Positions 15,020 through 21,669 of a stretch of DNA of 21,851 nucleotides are shown here, piece after piece. A model generated the notes under the pieces. That model searched no databases and was not told the DNA's origin. It was given only the letters and a program-made list of their open reading frames with translations. The first letter of the stretch is position 1, and each line of letters starts with the position of its first letter. The position numbers and the translations under genes were made by a program. Origin of the DNA: JBHJGP01 sp050331695 (GTDB lineage: Bacteria > Pseudomonadota > Alphaproteobacteria > Geminicoccales > Geminicoccaceae); NCBI GenBank assembly GCA_050331695.1, contig JBHJGP010000040.1, forward strand, positions 1 to 21,851, read 5' to 3'.

Positions 15020-15979
15020 TTAGCGACCACAGATCTCGCCATAGGTGCGGATATAGTGATCGCGCAATCTTTCGACACGGCGGATCACCTGGTCGCCAAG
15101 TTCGGGCATGAGATCTGATGGCTCGAAGCCGATCTTGGTGTCAGCCAGTGCCACCGCCTCGATCCGACAGGCAAAATCGCTCGAGATGCCGCCCCGGTCA
15201 GGGGCCTCCGGATCGGCGTGCGAAAAGATGATAAAGTGGCCGATTCCTAGAGTTGCCGGCACCCGATTGGCGTGGAAGATGCGCACGGCCGCGCGATCTG
15301 CTTCCAGCTCGGTCTCCAGGTTGGGCGAGCGGGTGTGGCCTAAAAGATAGTGCCCGGCCTCGTGGAGTAGAACGAAGAAGATCGGAAACGCAGCGACGTA
15401 GTCCGCGACGTCGATCCGTTCGGCGGCTCTGGCCAAAACCTGCTGGTACTCGCTGACCTCGAGGCCATTGTGACCGGCAATTGATGGGAACTGGTCAGGA
15501 TAGGGCTGCCGCTCAGTGGGACGGGATGTAACGCATCGCCGTATCGCTTCGCGGCTTTGACCAAACATGACGTCGGTGACGTAGGAGTTGAAAACGTCAG
15601 GCCTATCGACCTCGGCAAGATCCAGGAGGTAAAACAATGTCGCCTGTTCGAGATAAAAACTGTAAAACAATATTTCCCGGCTGTATTCAATCACTGGTGG
15701 TGTGCGACCCAGTCTCAGACGCGGGGATACCGGACAGTTGACGCGCTGGTCCCTTCGCCGCGGTTCAGCGAGCTCGAGATCCTCAGCCTTACCACGAAAT
15801 TCCGGCACAAGATCGATGCTCGGGCGGACATTGCGCTGCCAGACGTCCTGCAAACGCTTGTTGGTTTGATCGATCCAATCTTGCACCGTAACTGGCTGTT
15901 CACGCGATCCCGCCAACAAGACAAGCGTGCCGATGGCAAGGACCGATAGGAAAACGAGCGCAGACGTCCGGCGCATCAT
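15020..15979 (-). CDS. Membrane-anchored HEAGH zinc metalloprotease (third gene of a three-gene operon)
   Basis: Predicted zincin of 319 residues. A single hydrophobic segment at about 7-23, without a lipobox cysteine, would anchor it in the inner membrane with the rest in the periplasm. The active site is LLHEAGHYLLGH (H206, E207, H210), followed by ETELEAD at 222-228, which matches the glutamate plus ExxxD arrangement of M48-like gluzincins; E224 is the likely third zinc ligand. A hydrophobic stretch (FPIFFVLL) precedes the HExxH helix, as in many membrane proteases. The domain in front (about 30-190) has no motif I recognise. Its ATG overlaps the stop of the small secreted protein gene (ATGA). 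GC content is visibly lower than in flanking regions. Its target is unknown, but the upstream partners are obvious candidates. Confidence 0.75.
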   Translation of the reverse strand: MMRRTSALVFLSVLAIGTLVLLAGSREQPVTVQDWIDQTNKRLQDVWQRNVRPSIDLVPEFRGKAEDLELAEPRRRDQRVNCPVSPRLRLGRTPPVIEYSREILFYSFYLEQATLFYLLDLAEVDRPDVFNSYVTDVMFGQSREAIRRCVTSRPTERQPYPDQFPSIAGHNGLEVSEYQQVLARAAERIDVADYVAAFPIFFVLLHEAGHYLLGHTRSPNLETELEADRAAVRIFHANRVPATLGIGHFIIFSHADPEAPDRGGISSDFACRIEAVALADTKIGFEPSDLMPELGDQVIRRVERLRDHYIRTYGEICGR

Positions 15980-16419
15980 TCATATCCGCAGCTAACGATT
16001 TCGTGAAAACGTTCCGCCTTCCGCAGCTCATCCGGCTCAAGCGCTTCCCCGTTTTGCCAGCTGCACCAAGCCTGTAACGTTTCCTGCTGCACCAGATTTC
16101 GAAGTAGCGCCGTGCGCGCAATGTCATTGATCTCCGGATTATCGACGAACAACAGCATCAACTCCTCACCATGATTTCGAAGATTGGCCTCAGCCCCGTT
16201 TGCGAGATCGTTCAATACCCGGACCATCCTGCGACCCGGCTTCGATCCATCACCGTCGAAAAACGGATCCAAAAACCTAAACGGCTTCTCACGGCATAAT
16301 GCTTGGTAACTTGCCTCCGCCGCTGGCGTGCGCTGGTGATGTTGCAAGTAATCCGATCTACCTTCGCCGAAGGCCGGGCCAGCCAACGAAATGAGTATCA
16401 AGGTAAATAGTTTCCGCAT
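15976..16419 (-). CDS. Small secreted protein of unknown function (second gene of the operon)
   Basis: Protein of 147 residues with a clear Sec signal peptide (MRKLFTLILISLAGPAFG, cleavage near residue 18-19). The mature part is mostly helical and charged, with three cysteines (ALCREK, AWCSW and VSCGYE at the very end). I do not recognise the family. It lies between a small membrane protein gene (three-base gap) and the metalloprotease gene (four-base overlap), so all three are almost certainly one transcription unit and act together in the envelope. It could be a substrate, inhibitor or adaptor of the protease; that is inference. Confidence 0.72.
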   Translation of the reverse strand: MRKLFTLILISLAGPAFGEGRSDYLQHHQRTPAAEASYQALCREKPFRFLDPFFDGDGSKPGRRMVRVLNDLANGAEANLRNHGEELMLLFVDNPEINDIARTALLRNLVQQETLQAWCSWQNGEALEPDELRKAERFHEIVSCGYE

Positions 16420-16422
16420 CGC

Positions 16423-16959
16423 TTATTGAATTTCCACTTCCTCTTCCTGACAAGAGTCAAGAAAGATGCCGGTTTCCTTACCTTCGGCAAACAAGATCAA
16501 ACCAAAATGCTTCTGATGGTCGTCGACGATTTTGACAAACTTGGAAAAATGTGAACAGAAAGCAGTCAGCATGATTTCCCTGTCACATGTTTCAGTATTG
16601 GCGCAGACCACGGCCGCATTGTAAAGAAATTGCAATTGGCTGAGATCAATCAGCGTGTTCTCATAGCTGGTCAGGGAAAGGCGATCACTTGATGTAAGGT
16701 CTCTCAGAACAGATATGCCTCTGGTCACTCCATCCCCAGAGAAAGCTTGGATCATTGACACCGCATTTTCCTGTTGTTGCCGAGCGGTGTTTTGGCGTTC
16801 CAGTTGGAAGAGCTGATAGGCGACCATGAAGCTGGCAATGGCGGTCAACGCGATGAATGCCGTGGCAATGGTGACCACCGTCGTCTGCCACCGACCGACA
16901 GGGCTCGGTGGCGGCGGTTTTTGCCCGCCTTGAGCGTCAGCTTCGTTTTCGCTCGGCAT
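16423..16959 (-). CDS. Small membrane protein of unknown function (first gene of the operon)
   Basis: Protein of 178 residues. It has a short proline-rich N-terminus (PPPPSP), one strong transmembrane helix at about 27-50, then a basic, glutamine-rich helix (FQLERQNTARQQQENAVSM) and a helical C-terminal domain ending in an acidic EEEVEIQ tail. The helix after the membrane segment recalls small DUF4760-like membrane proteins, but the match is too general to name a family. Three cysteines lie in the C-terminal half (VCANTETC and FCSH). The ATG at 16959 has a weak upstream site. It leads the three-gene operon with the secreted protein and the metalloprotease. A hand count gives 23 G/C in 60 bases at 16501-16560, far below the region's norm. 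Confidence 0.68.
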   Translation of the reverse strand: MPSENEADAQGGQKPPPPSPVGRWQTTVVTIATAFIALTAIASFMVAYQLFQLERQNTARQQQENAVSMIQAFSGDGVTRGISVLRDLTSSDRLSLTSYENTLIDLSQLQFLYNAAVVCANTETCDREIMLTAFCSHFSKFVKIVDDHQKHFGLILFAEGKETGIFLDSCQEEEVEIQ

Positions 16960-17027
16960 TTCGCCATTCTGACCGACGGCGACTACTGCTCACCATGTTA
17001 CGCCGTTCGCAAGCGAAAGAACAAGAG

Positions 17028-17045
17028 CGCTCGGTGTTCCGAGCG
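17028..17045. repeat. Perfect hairpin between the protease operon and the DUF3500 gene
   Basis: CGCTCGG and CCGAGCG pair perfectly around TGTT. Close by are a second short symmetry TTCGCAAGCGAA and a GGCGG/CCGCC hairpin. The 193-base interval 16960-17152 must contain the promoters of the two divergent units, so these may be regulatory or simply reflect high GC. Confidence 0.35.
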
Positions 17046-17152
17046 ACACCGCCGACGCAAGCTTTTTGGCGGTCGCCGCCGACTGACCGAAGGTTGGCCA
17101 GCGTTTCACCTTCGAGTGCTTGGGATTTGGATCGAGATCGGAGGGTTAGGCG

Positions 17153-18178
17153 GTGGTTGGATGGGATCGTCGTGATCTGCTGACAAGTGTTGGCGCGCTT
17201 GGTTTGACCGGTGCTGTGGGCGGTCAGGCGCTGCGGTCTCGATCCGCGTCGGCGGAAACAACGGGCATCATGGCGAAGACACAGGCTCTGCTTTCGAGCC
17301 TCACGCCGGACCTGGCTGAAAGGGCTCGGTTCGAGCTCGATGGCGATGTTCATCGCGGCTGGAATTTTATGGGCACGCGGCTCAAGCCGGGCGCCCCGCT
17401 CGAACAGATGGACGAGACGCAGAAGCAGGCGGCCTATGAGCTCCTGCAAGCAGGCCTCAGCGCCGACGGCTACGACAAGGTGCGGCTGATCATGGCCACC
17501 CAGGACGTGATGCGCGAGCTCGGCCGGGGCCCGGCCAGCCGCAACAGCGAACGGTTCTCGCTCGCCATCTTCGGCGAACCGGCACCGGATCAGCGCTGGG
17601 GTCTGCGCGTCGAGGGCCATCACCTGTCGCTCAGCTGGACCCTGGTGGGTGACGAAATCGTCTCGCTGACCCCGGCGTCCTTCAGCGTGATCCCGCAAAA
17701 CATTCCGGTGGGCGAGCTCAAAGGCACGCGGGTTCTCGACCTCGAGGAAACCGGCGCCCGGCGACTGATCAACGATCTGACCGGCAATCGCAAACAGACG
17801 GCGCTGATCAGCGAGCGGACGCCCGGCAACGTCCTGGCCCAGGCCGGCCGGGAGGACCGGTTCGGCACGCCGGAGGGGATCGCGGTGGCGGATCTGGGTT
17901 CGGCGCAAAGGGATCTTCTGTGGGAGCTCATCCACCGGACGACGGTGGACCCCTGGCCCGCGGCGATCGCCGACGCTCAGGCGACACGGGTGCGCGAGGG
18001 TGACCCGGCGGCGATCCATTTCGCCTGGGCCGGCAGCACGGGGCCGGGCGAGATGTTTTACTACCGCATCCAAGGCGACAATTTGGTCTTGGAGTTCACG
18101 TCCGTGTTCGGTGACCCGGAACATCTCCACGCCGTCTATCACGATCCGGAACGCACACTCGGCCGTCACCGGGCCTAG
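17153..18178 (+). CDS. DUF3500 family protein, probably Tat-exported
   Basis: Protein of 341 residues belonging to the DUF3500 family, whose function is unknown. It starts with a twin-arginine signal: RRDLLTS at 6-12, a hydrophobic stretch with GALGLTGAVGG, and a likely cleavage site after SASA near residue 34. The mature part has the family's signature features, including GWNFMGTRLKPG, MDETQKQAAYELL, RFSLAIFGEP, WGLRVEGHHLSLSW and the late IHFAWAGST...GEMFYYRIQG. The start is the GTG at 17153, with GGAGGG seven bases upstream. Tat export suggests that it folds, possibly with a cofactor, before leaving the cytoplasm. It stands alone between a divergent operon and the VOC gene. Confidence 0.84.
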   Translation: MVGWDRRDLLTSVGALGLTGAVGGQALRSRSASAETTGIMAKTQALLSSLTPDLAERARFELDGDVHRGWNFMGTRLKPGAPLEQMDETQKQAAYELLQAGLSADGYDKVRLIMATQDVMRELGRGPASRNSERFSLAIFGEPAPDQRWGLRVEGHHLSLSWTLVGDEIVSLTPASFSVIPQNIPVGELKGTRVLDLEETGARRLINDLTGNRKQTALISERTPGNVLAQAGREDRFGTPEGIAVADLGSAQRDLLWELIHRTTVDPWPAAIADAQATRVREGDPAAIHFAWAGSTGPGEMFYYRIQGDNLVLEFTSVFGDPEHLHAVYHDPERTLGRHRA

Positions 18179-18219
18179 AAGCGGTCGGTATGCGGACGCA
18201 CCGCTCCAACCATGCTATT

Positions 18220-18247
18220 CTCCCGGCCGATAGGTCATGGCCGGGAG
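18220..18247 (+). promoter_or_regulatory. Hairpin that covers the ribosome binding site of the VOC gene
   Basis: CTCCCGGCC and GGCCGGGAG pair perfectly over nine GC-rich positions around a ten-base loop. The right arm contains most of GGGAGGG (18243-18249), the ribosome binding site for the ATG at 18256. If it folds in the message, translation of the VOC protein would be blocked until the hairpin opens. It could instead be part of the 3' end of the DUF3500 transcript, but no T-run follows. Confidence 0.5.
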
Positions 18248-18255
18248 GGTGAACG

Positions 18256-18624
18256 ATGACGGGTGCGAAGGTCAAAGGCATCGGCGGGTTTTTCTTCCGG
18301 GCATCGGATCCGGACCGCCTTCGCATCTGGTACGAAACCCACCTGGGTATCACCGTCGGCGACACCATCTGGGTCCAGGAACCAGGACCGACGGTGTTCG
18401 CCCCTTTCCCCGCCGACACCGATTACTTCTGCAGGTCCGAGCAACCTTGGATGATCAACTTTCGGGTCGACGACCTAGACGCTCTTCTGGCTCAACTCCG
18501 GCAGAGCGGTATCGAGTCGGAGACCAGAGCCGAATGGGATTCCGAGGTCGGCCGGTTCGCCCGGATCCATGATCCGGAAGGCAACCCAATCGAACTCTGG
18601 GAACCTGCGGCCGCGAGCCGATAA
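18256..18624 (+). CDS. VOC-family protein (glyoxalase/bleomycin resistance/dioxygenase fold)
   Basis: Small cytoplasmic protein of 122 residues with two beta-alpha-beta-beta-beta modules. The first reads GIGGFFFRASDPDRLRIWYETHLGI. The second has INFRVDDLDALLAQLRQSGI, then FARIHDPEGNPIELWEP, where the glutamate of IELWEP is the usual last metal ligand. The family includes glyoxalases, antibiotic-binding proteins and lyases; the substrate is not readable. The ATG has GGGAGGG seven bases upstream, within a hairpin. It lies 77 bases after the DUF3500 gene and 101 before the TRAP binding protein. Confidence 0.86.
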   Translation: MTGAKVKGIGGFFFRASDPDRLRIWYETHLGITVGDTIWVQEPGPTVFAPFPADTDYFCRSEQPWMINFRVDDLDALLAQLRQSGIESETRAEWDSEVGRFARIHDPEGNPIELWEPAAASR

Positions 18625-18677
18625 GCGTCCGGCGACGCCGAGCGAGACCGACCATGTCAACGGCTCTAGGTTTGGCC

Positions 18678-18713
18678 GACAAGTTTGTGCTTAATGGAGG
18701 CACAACTTTTGTC
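18678..18713. promoter_or_regulatory. Extended inverted repeat before the TRAP transporter genes
   Basis: Two nested pairs of arms are present: GACAA (18678) with TTGTC (18709), and TTGTGC (18685) with GCACAA (18700), around a nine-base spacer. The ribosome binding site GGGAGGAG begins directly after it. It may be the operator of the TRAP genes or a leader hairpin; which regulator would bind is unknown, as none lies nearby. Confidence 0.45.
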
Positions 18714-18725
18714 GGGAGGAGCAAG

Positions 18726-19697
18726 ATGACGAAAACGGTGCTGGCGGCGGGGGCCGCGGTGGTGGCGCTGTCGGTGGGGACCGCGAGCGCGGAAACCTGG
18801 GATATGCCGATGGCCTATGCCAACACCAATTTCCACACCGAGAACGGCCAGGCCTTCGCCGATTGCGTGGCCACAGGCACCGGCGGCGCGCTCGAAATCA
18901 CGGTCCATGGCGGCGGATCCTTGTTCAAGGGCAACGAGATCAAGCGCGCGGTCCAGACCGGCCAGGCCCAGATCGGCGAGCGGATCCTCTCCGCCCACGA
19001 GAACGAGGAAGCCATCTTCGGTGCCGACAGCGTGCCTTTCTTGGCGACGGGCTATGAGGATTCCGAGAAACTGTGGGAGGTCACCGAGCCGGTCCTGGAG
19101 GAGGTTCTGGACGGCCAGAACCTGGTGCTCCTCTACTCGGTACCCTGGCCGCCGCAAGGCATCTACGCCAACAAGGAACTCGCGGCCGCCTCCGACATGG
19201 AGGGGGTCAAGTTCCGCTCCTATAACACGGCCACCGCCCGGATGGCGGAGCTGATGGGAGCGCTTCCGGTCCAGGTCGAAGCGGCCGAACTGAGCCAGGC
19301 CCTGGCAACCGGTGTCGCCGAGAGCTTCATCTCATCCGGCGCCACCGGCTATGACCGCAAGGTCTGGGAACATCTGAGCCACTGGTACGAGGTCAACGCC
19401 TGGCTGCCGCGCAATCACATCATGGTCAACAAGGACGCCTGGAACGGCCTCGACGAAGCCAGCCAGAACGTGCTTCGCGCCTGCGCCGACATGGCCGAGC
19501 TGGCCGGCACCACCAAATCGGAACAGCTCAACGACTGGTATAAGGCGCAACTGGCCGCCAACGGCATGACGGTGACGCCGGCGGGCGATCAGTTGCGGGC
19601 GGATCTGGAACAGATCGGCGCCACCATGACCGAGGAATGGATCGAAGCCGCGGGCGACCAGGGCCAGACCATCATCGAAGGCTTCAAGGCAAAGTGA
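18726..19697 (+). CDS. dctP: TRAP transporter substrate-binding protein, DctP family
   Basis: Periplasmic receptor of 323 residues for a TRAP (sodium- or proton-driven) transporter. A Sec signal peptide ends at ASA near residue 22. The mature protein has the DctP landmarks: FKGNEIKRAVQTGQAQIGE in the first domain, then VKFRSYNTATARMAELMGA, where R164 is the arginine expected to bind the carboxylate of the ligand, and ELSQALATGVAESFISS after it. I placed the start at 18726, where GGGAGGAG lies just upstream; an in-frame ATG at 18654 would read through the inverted repeat and lacks a signal peptide. It is followed by dctQ, but no dctM gene follows in the window. The ligand is probably an organic acid. 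Confidence 0.9.
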   Translation: MTKTVLAAGAAVVALSVGTASAETWDMPMAYANTNFHTENGQAFADCVATGTGGALEITVHGGGSLFKGNEIKRAVQTGQAQIGERILSAHENEEAIFGADSVPFLATGYEDSEKLWEVTEPVLEEVLDGQNLVLLYSVPWPPQGIYANKELAAASDMEGVKFRSYNTATARMAELMGALPVQVEAAELSQALATGVAESFISSGATGYDRKVWEHLSHWYEVNAWLPRNHIMVNKDAWNGLDEASQNVLRACADMAELAGTTKSEQLNDWYKAQLAANGMTVTPAGDQLRADLEQIGATMTEEWIEAAGDQGQTIIEGFKAK

Positions 19698-19711
19698 TTT
19701 TTTGTCTGATG

Positions 19712-19741
19712 GGGGGAAGCGGGTTTCACCCCGCTCTCCCC
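19712..19741 (+). terminator. Stem-loop between dctP and dctQ
   Basis: GGGGGAAGCGGG and CCCGCTCTCCCC pair over 12 positions with two imperfect central pairs, around TTTCAC, 14 bases after the dctP stop. No T-run follows, so it probably stabilises the dctP message and reduces read-through, giving more binding protein than permease. Its arms share the GGGGARGCGG / CCGCT pattern with the hairpin after the ABC binding protein at 6714. Confidence 0.6.
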
Positions 19742-19759
19742 AACCTTCAAGCATAACAG

Positions 19760-20269
19760 ATGAAAAATCTTCGGCGGATCCTGGATGGTCTTTATTGGGC
19801 GGCCGGCGCGCTTGCGGCCTTGTTCCTGATCGCGTTGCTCGGCATCATCATCGCCCAGATGGTTGCCCGCTGGACCGGCCAGACCTTTCCGGGCTCCACC
19901 GATTATGCCGGCTACTGCATGGCCGCGGCCTCGTTCTTCGCGCTGGCCCACGCGCTCAACCGAGGCGCCCACATCCGGGTCAGCCTGTTCCTGATCGCCC
20001 TCGGCCCTTACCGGCGCTGGGGCGAGGTCTGGTGCCTGACCATCGCCGCGCTGCTCGCCACCTATTTCGCGCACTACGCCATCAAGGGCGCCTACTGGTC
20101 GTACAAACTGAACGACATCAGCCAGGGCCAGGACGCGACGCCGATCTGGATCCCGCAACTGGCCATGGCGGCCGGCACGGTCTTGCTGGCGATCGCGCTT
20201 TGGGACAACCTGGTCCGGGTCCTCGCGGTCGGCCGCAGCAATATCGAGACGGAAACGGTGAGCGAGTAG
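19760..20269 (+). CDS. dctQ: TRAP transporter small permease, DctQ family
   Basis: Small inner-membrane subunit of 169 residues with four hydrophobic segments, as expected for DctQ. Family features include LRRILDGLYW at the N-terminus, RWTGQTFPGSTDYAGYCMAAASFFALAHAL in the middle region, and RGAHIRVSLFL, where the arginine and histidine are well conserved. The ATG at 19760 has no clear ribosome binding site, so coupling to dctP read-through may matter. The large permease DctM normally follows directly; here the 70 bases after the stop hold no start of such a gene and the next gene runs the opposite way. The transporter therefore looks incomplete in this window. Confidence 0.88.
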   Translation: MKNLRRILDGLYWAAGALAALFLIALLGIIIAQMVARWTGQTFPGSTDYAGYCMAAASFFALAHALNRGAHIRVSLFLIALGPYRRWGEVWCLTIAALLATYFAHYAIKGAYWSYKLNDISQGQDATPIWIPQLAMAAGTVLLAIALWDNLVRVLAVGRSNIETETVSE

Positions 20270-20339
20270 GTACGCCCAAGCGCGGGAGAGACGTGCCGGG
20301 CCGAAAGCTTAGGGCCGGCAAGGACGTATGGTGACCAAG

Positions 20340-21506
20340 TCACATGGCCGCGGGCTCGGGGCAACAGCGTGTGAACTTGATGTCGGCAAGTGCCGACAGA
20401 AATGCCACGCTGGCGACTAAAGACAGGAAAACGTAAAGGCCAACCGCACCGAACGTTGCGATCGAGACCCCTGCGAGCACGGGACCTGCAAAGGCGCCCA
20501 GATTGTAGGCGATTAAGCCTGCGCTCGTTGCCTCAACGGTTTCCGTCTCACGGGACCCATCAACAATACGGCTCAGGCCAAAAGCATACATCGGCACCAT
20601 AGCTCCGCCGACCACCGCACCACCCAAGCAGGCGAGTAGAAGTGGTGGTGTTTGGAACAGAATGAGGACCAGACTGGCGGCAAGCGCGGTCGCGGCACAA
20701 GAAACCGCCACGCCCATTCTCGTGAACCGATCCGCCAATGCACCTAAGGGTATCTCGCTTACCGCCGGTGCGGCCAACACGAAAGCCACGAAGAAAGCGA
20801 TGCTCTCGACGGAAAATCCGACCCCGGACGCATAGAGCGCGCTCAAGCCGTAGAAGCTAGAGTTCGCTATTCCGCCGCATGCGGCAACCAGGAGGGCCGC
20901 GGGAAAACACCGTGCTGTTTCGACCAGTCCGCTGAAGTCGTAGCTCTTGGGCCTGCCGCCATTCGGCTCTTCGGTCAGTAGGGCCGGAGCAATCGAGGCG
21001 AGATAGGCCAGATCGACAATGACAATGCTTCCGTAGACTGACCCCAAAACCAACAAAAACGGCCCAAGAGCCGTCGCTGCCAGCCTGACAGTCTCATAGG
21101 TCGCAAAGAGTGTTCCCCGAGAGCGCCGATCGGCAAGTGCTTGGAACCAGCCGTCAACCACCACGTAATAGGCGCCAAGCGAAAAGCCTCCGATAAATCG
21201 GAGCAGAAGCCAGCTCGATTGTCCTTCCACCAATGTCAATGAATAGGTCGCGCCCGCTGCGACCAGCGCGCTTGTGGCAAACCCCGCACGATATCCAACT
21301 TTGGTAAGTATCTTGCCAAAGGTCATGGCTGCCAGAAAGGAGCCACAGTAATACACGGTGGTGACGAGACCGATAAAGGCAGGATCGCTTCCCAGATCCT
21401 GCAAATGAAGCGCGGTGATCGGAAAGAGCGCACCGGTCGCGAGCCCGAACAACGGCACAGCCCCAAGTAGAGATTTTGACTTGTTGAGTGCTTTGCCAAA
21501 ACTCAC
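20340..21506 (-). CDS. MFS transporter
   Basis: Twelve-helix major facilitator superfamily protein of about 388 residues, probably an efflux or uptake permease. The first half shows GLATGALFPITALHL, a cytoplasmic loop with GKILTKVGYRAGF (the MFS motif A position), then LRFIGGFSLGAYYVVVDGW; the second half repeats the pattern with LGALADRFTRMGVA. The pattern resembles the YcaD-like branch. The start is uncertain: GTG at 21506 has GGGGGA six bases upstream, while ATG 21536 and GTG 21554 have no ribosome binding site. Its GC content is lower than that of its neighbours (27 of 60 at 21001-21060 by hand count), which suggests acquisition. It stands opposite dctQ, where dctM would be expected. The substrate is unknown. 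Confidence 0.85.
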   Translation of the reverse strand: MSFGKALNKSKSLLGAVPLFGLATGALFPITALHLQDLGSDPAFIGLVTTVYYCGSFLAAMTFGKILTKVGYRAGFATSALVAAGATYSLTLVEGQSSWLLLRFIGGFSLGAYYVVVDGWFQALADRRSRGTLFATYETVRLAATALGPFLLVLGSVYGSIVIVDLAYLASIAPALLTEEPNGGRPKSYDFSGLVETARCFPAALLVAACGGIANSSFYGLSALYASGVGFSVESIAFFVAFVLAAPAVSEIPLGALADRFTRMGVAVSCAATALAASLVLILFQTPPLLLACLGGAVVGGAMVPMYAFGLSRIVDGSRETETVEATSAGLIAYNLGAFAGPVLAGVSIATFGAVGLYVFLSLVASVAFLSALADIKFTRCCPEPAAM

Positions 21507-21547
21507 GGATAATCCCCCGTCGTCGCTAGCCGGCATTATGTTCGAAA

Positions 21548-21661
21548 ATGTCACAGAAAAAAGTCAGCCAGCTGCAGATCTACCAGAACCGAGATTGGAA
21601 AGATCGAAGCGAGCGTCAGTACGTCGGGAAGCGCGCTTTCGCCGGCTTGGAACCCTGGTGA
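21548..21661 (+). CDS. Possible small ORF of 37 codons
   Basis: ATG at 21548 to TGA at 21659-21661 encodes a short, charged peptide containing QIYQNRDWKDRSERQYVGKR. No ribosome binding site is seen. It would overlap the longest version of the MFS gene in the opposite direction but not the shorter one preferred here. It is listed only because its composition differs from the surrounding noise. Confidence 0.15.
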   Translation: MSQKKVSQLQIYQNRDWKDRSERQYVGKRAFAGLEPW

Positions 21662-21669
21662 TTTGCGGC

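Noticed and set aside
14846..15118. Plus-strand frame of 90 codons overlapping the end of the metalloprotease gene.
   Set aside because: It has no ribosome binding site and no known motif, and is antisense to the conserved-looking end of the protease gene.
16937..18169. Minus-strand open frame of about 410 codons opposite the DUF3500 gene.
   Set aside because: It is antisense to a gene with a Tat signal, ribosome binding site and family signature, and runs into the first gene of the protease operon in another frame.
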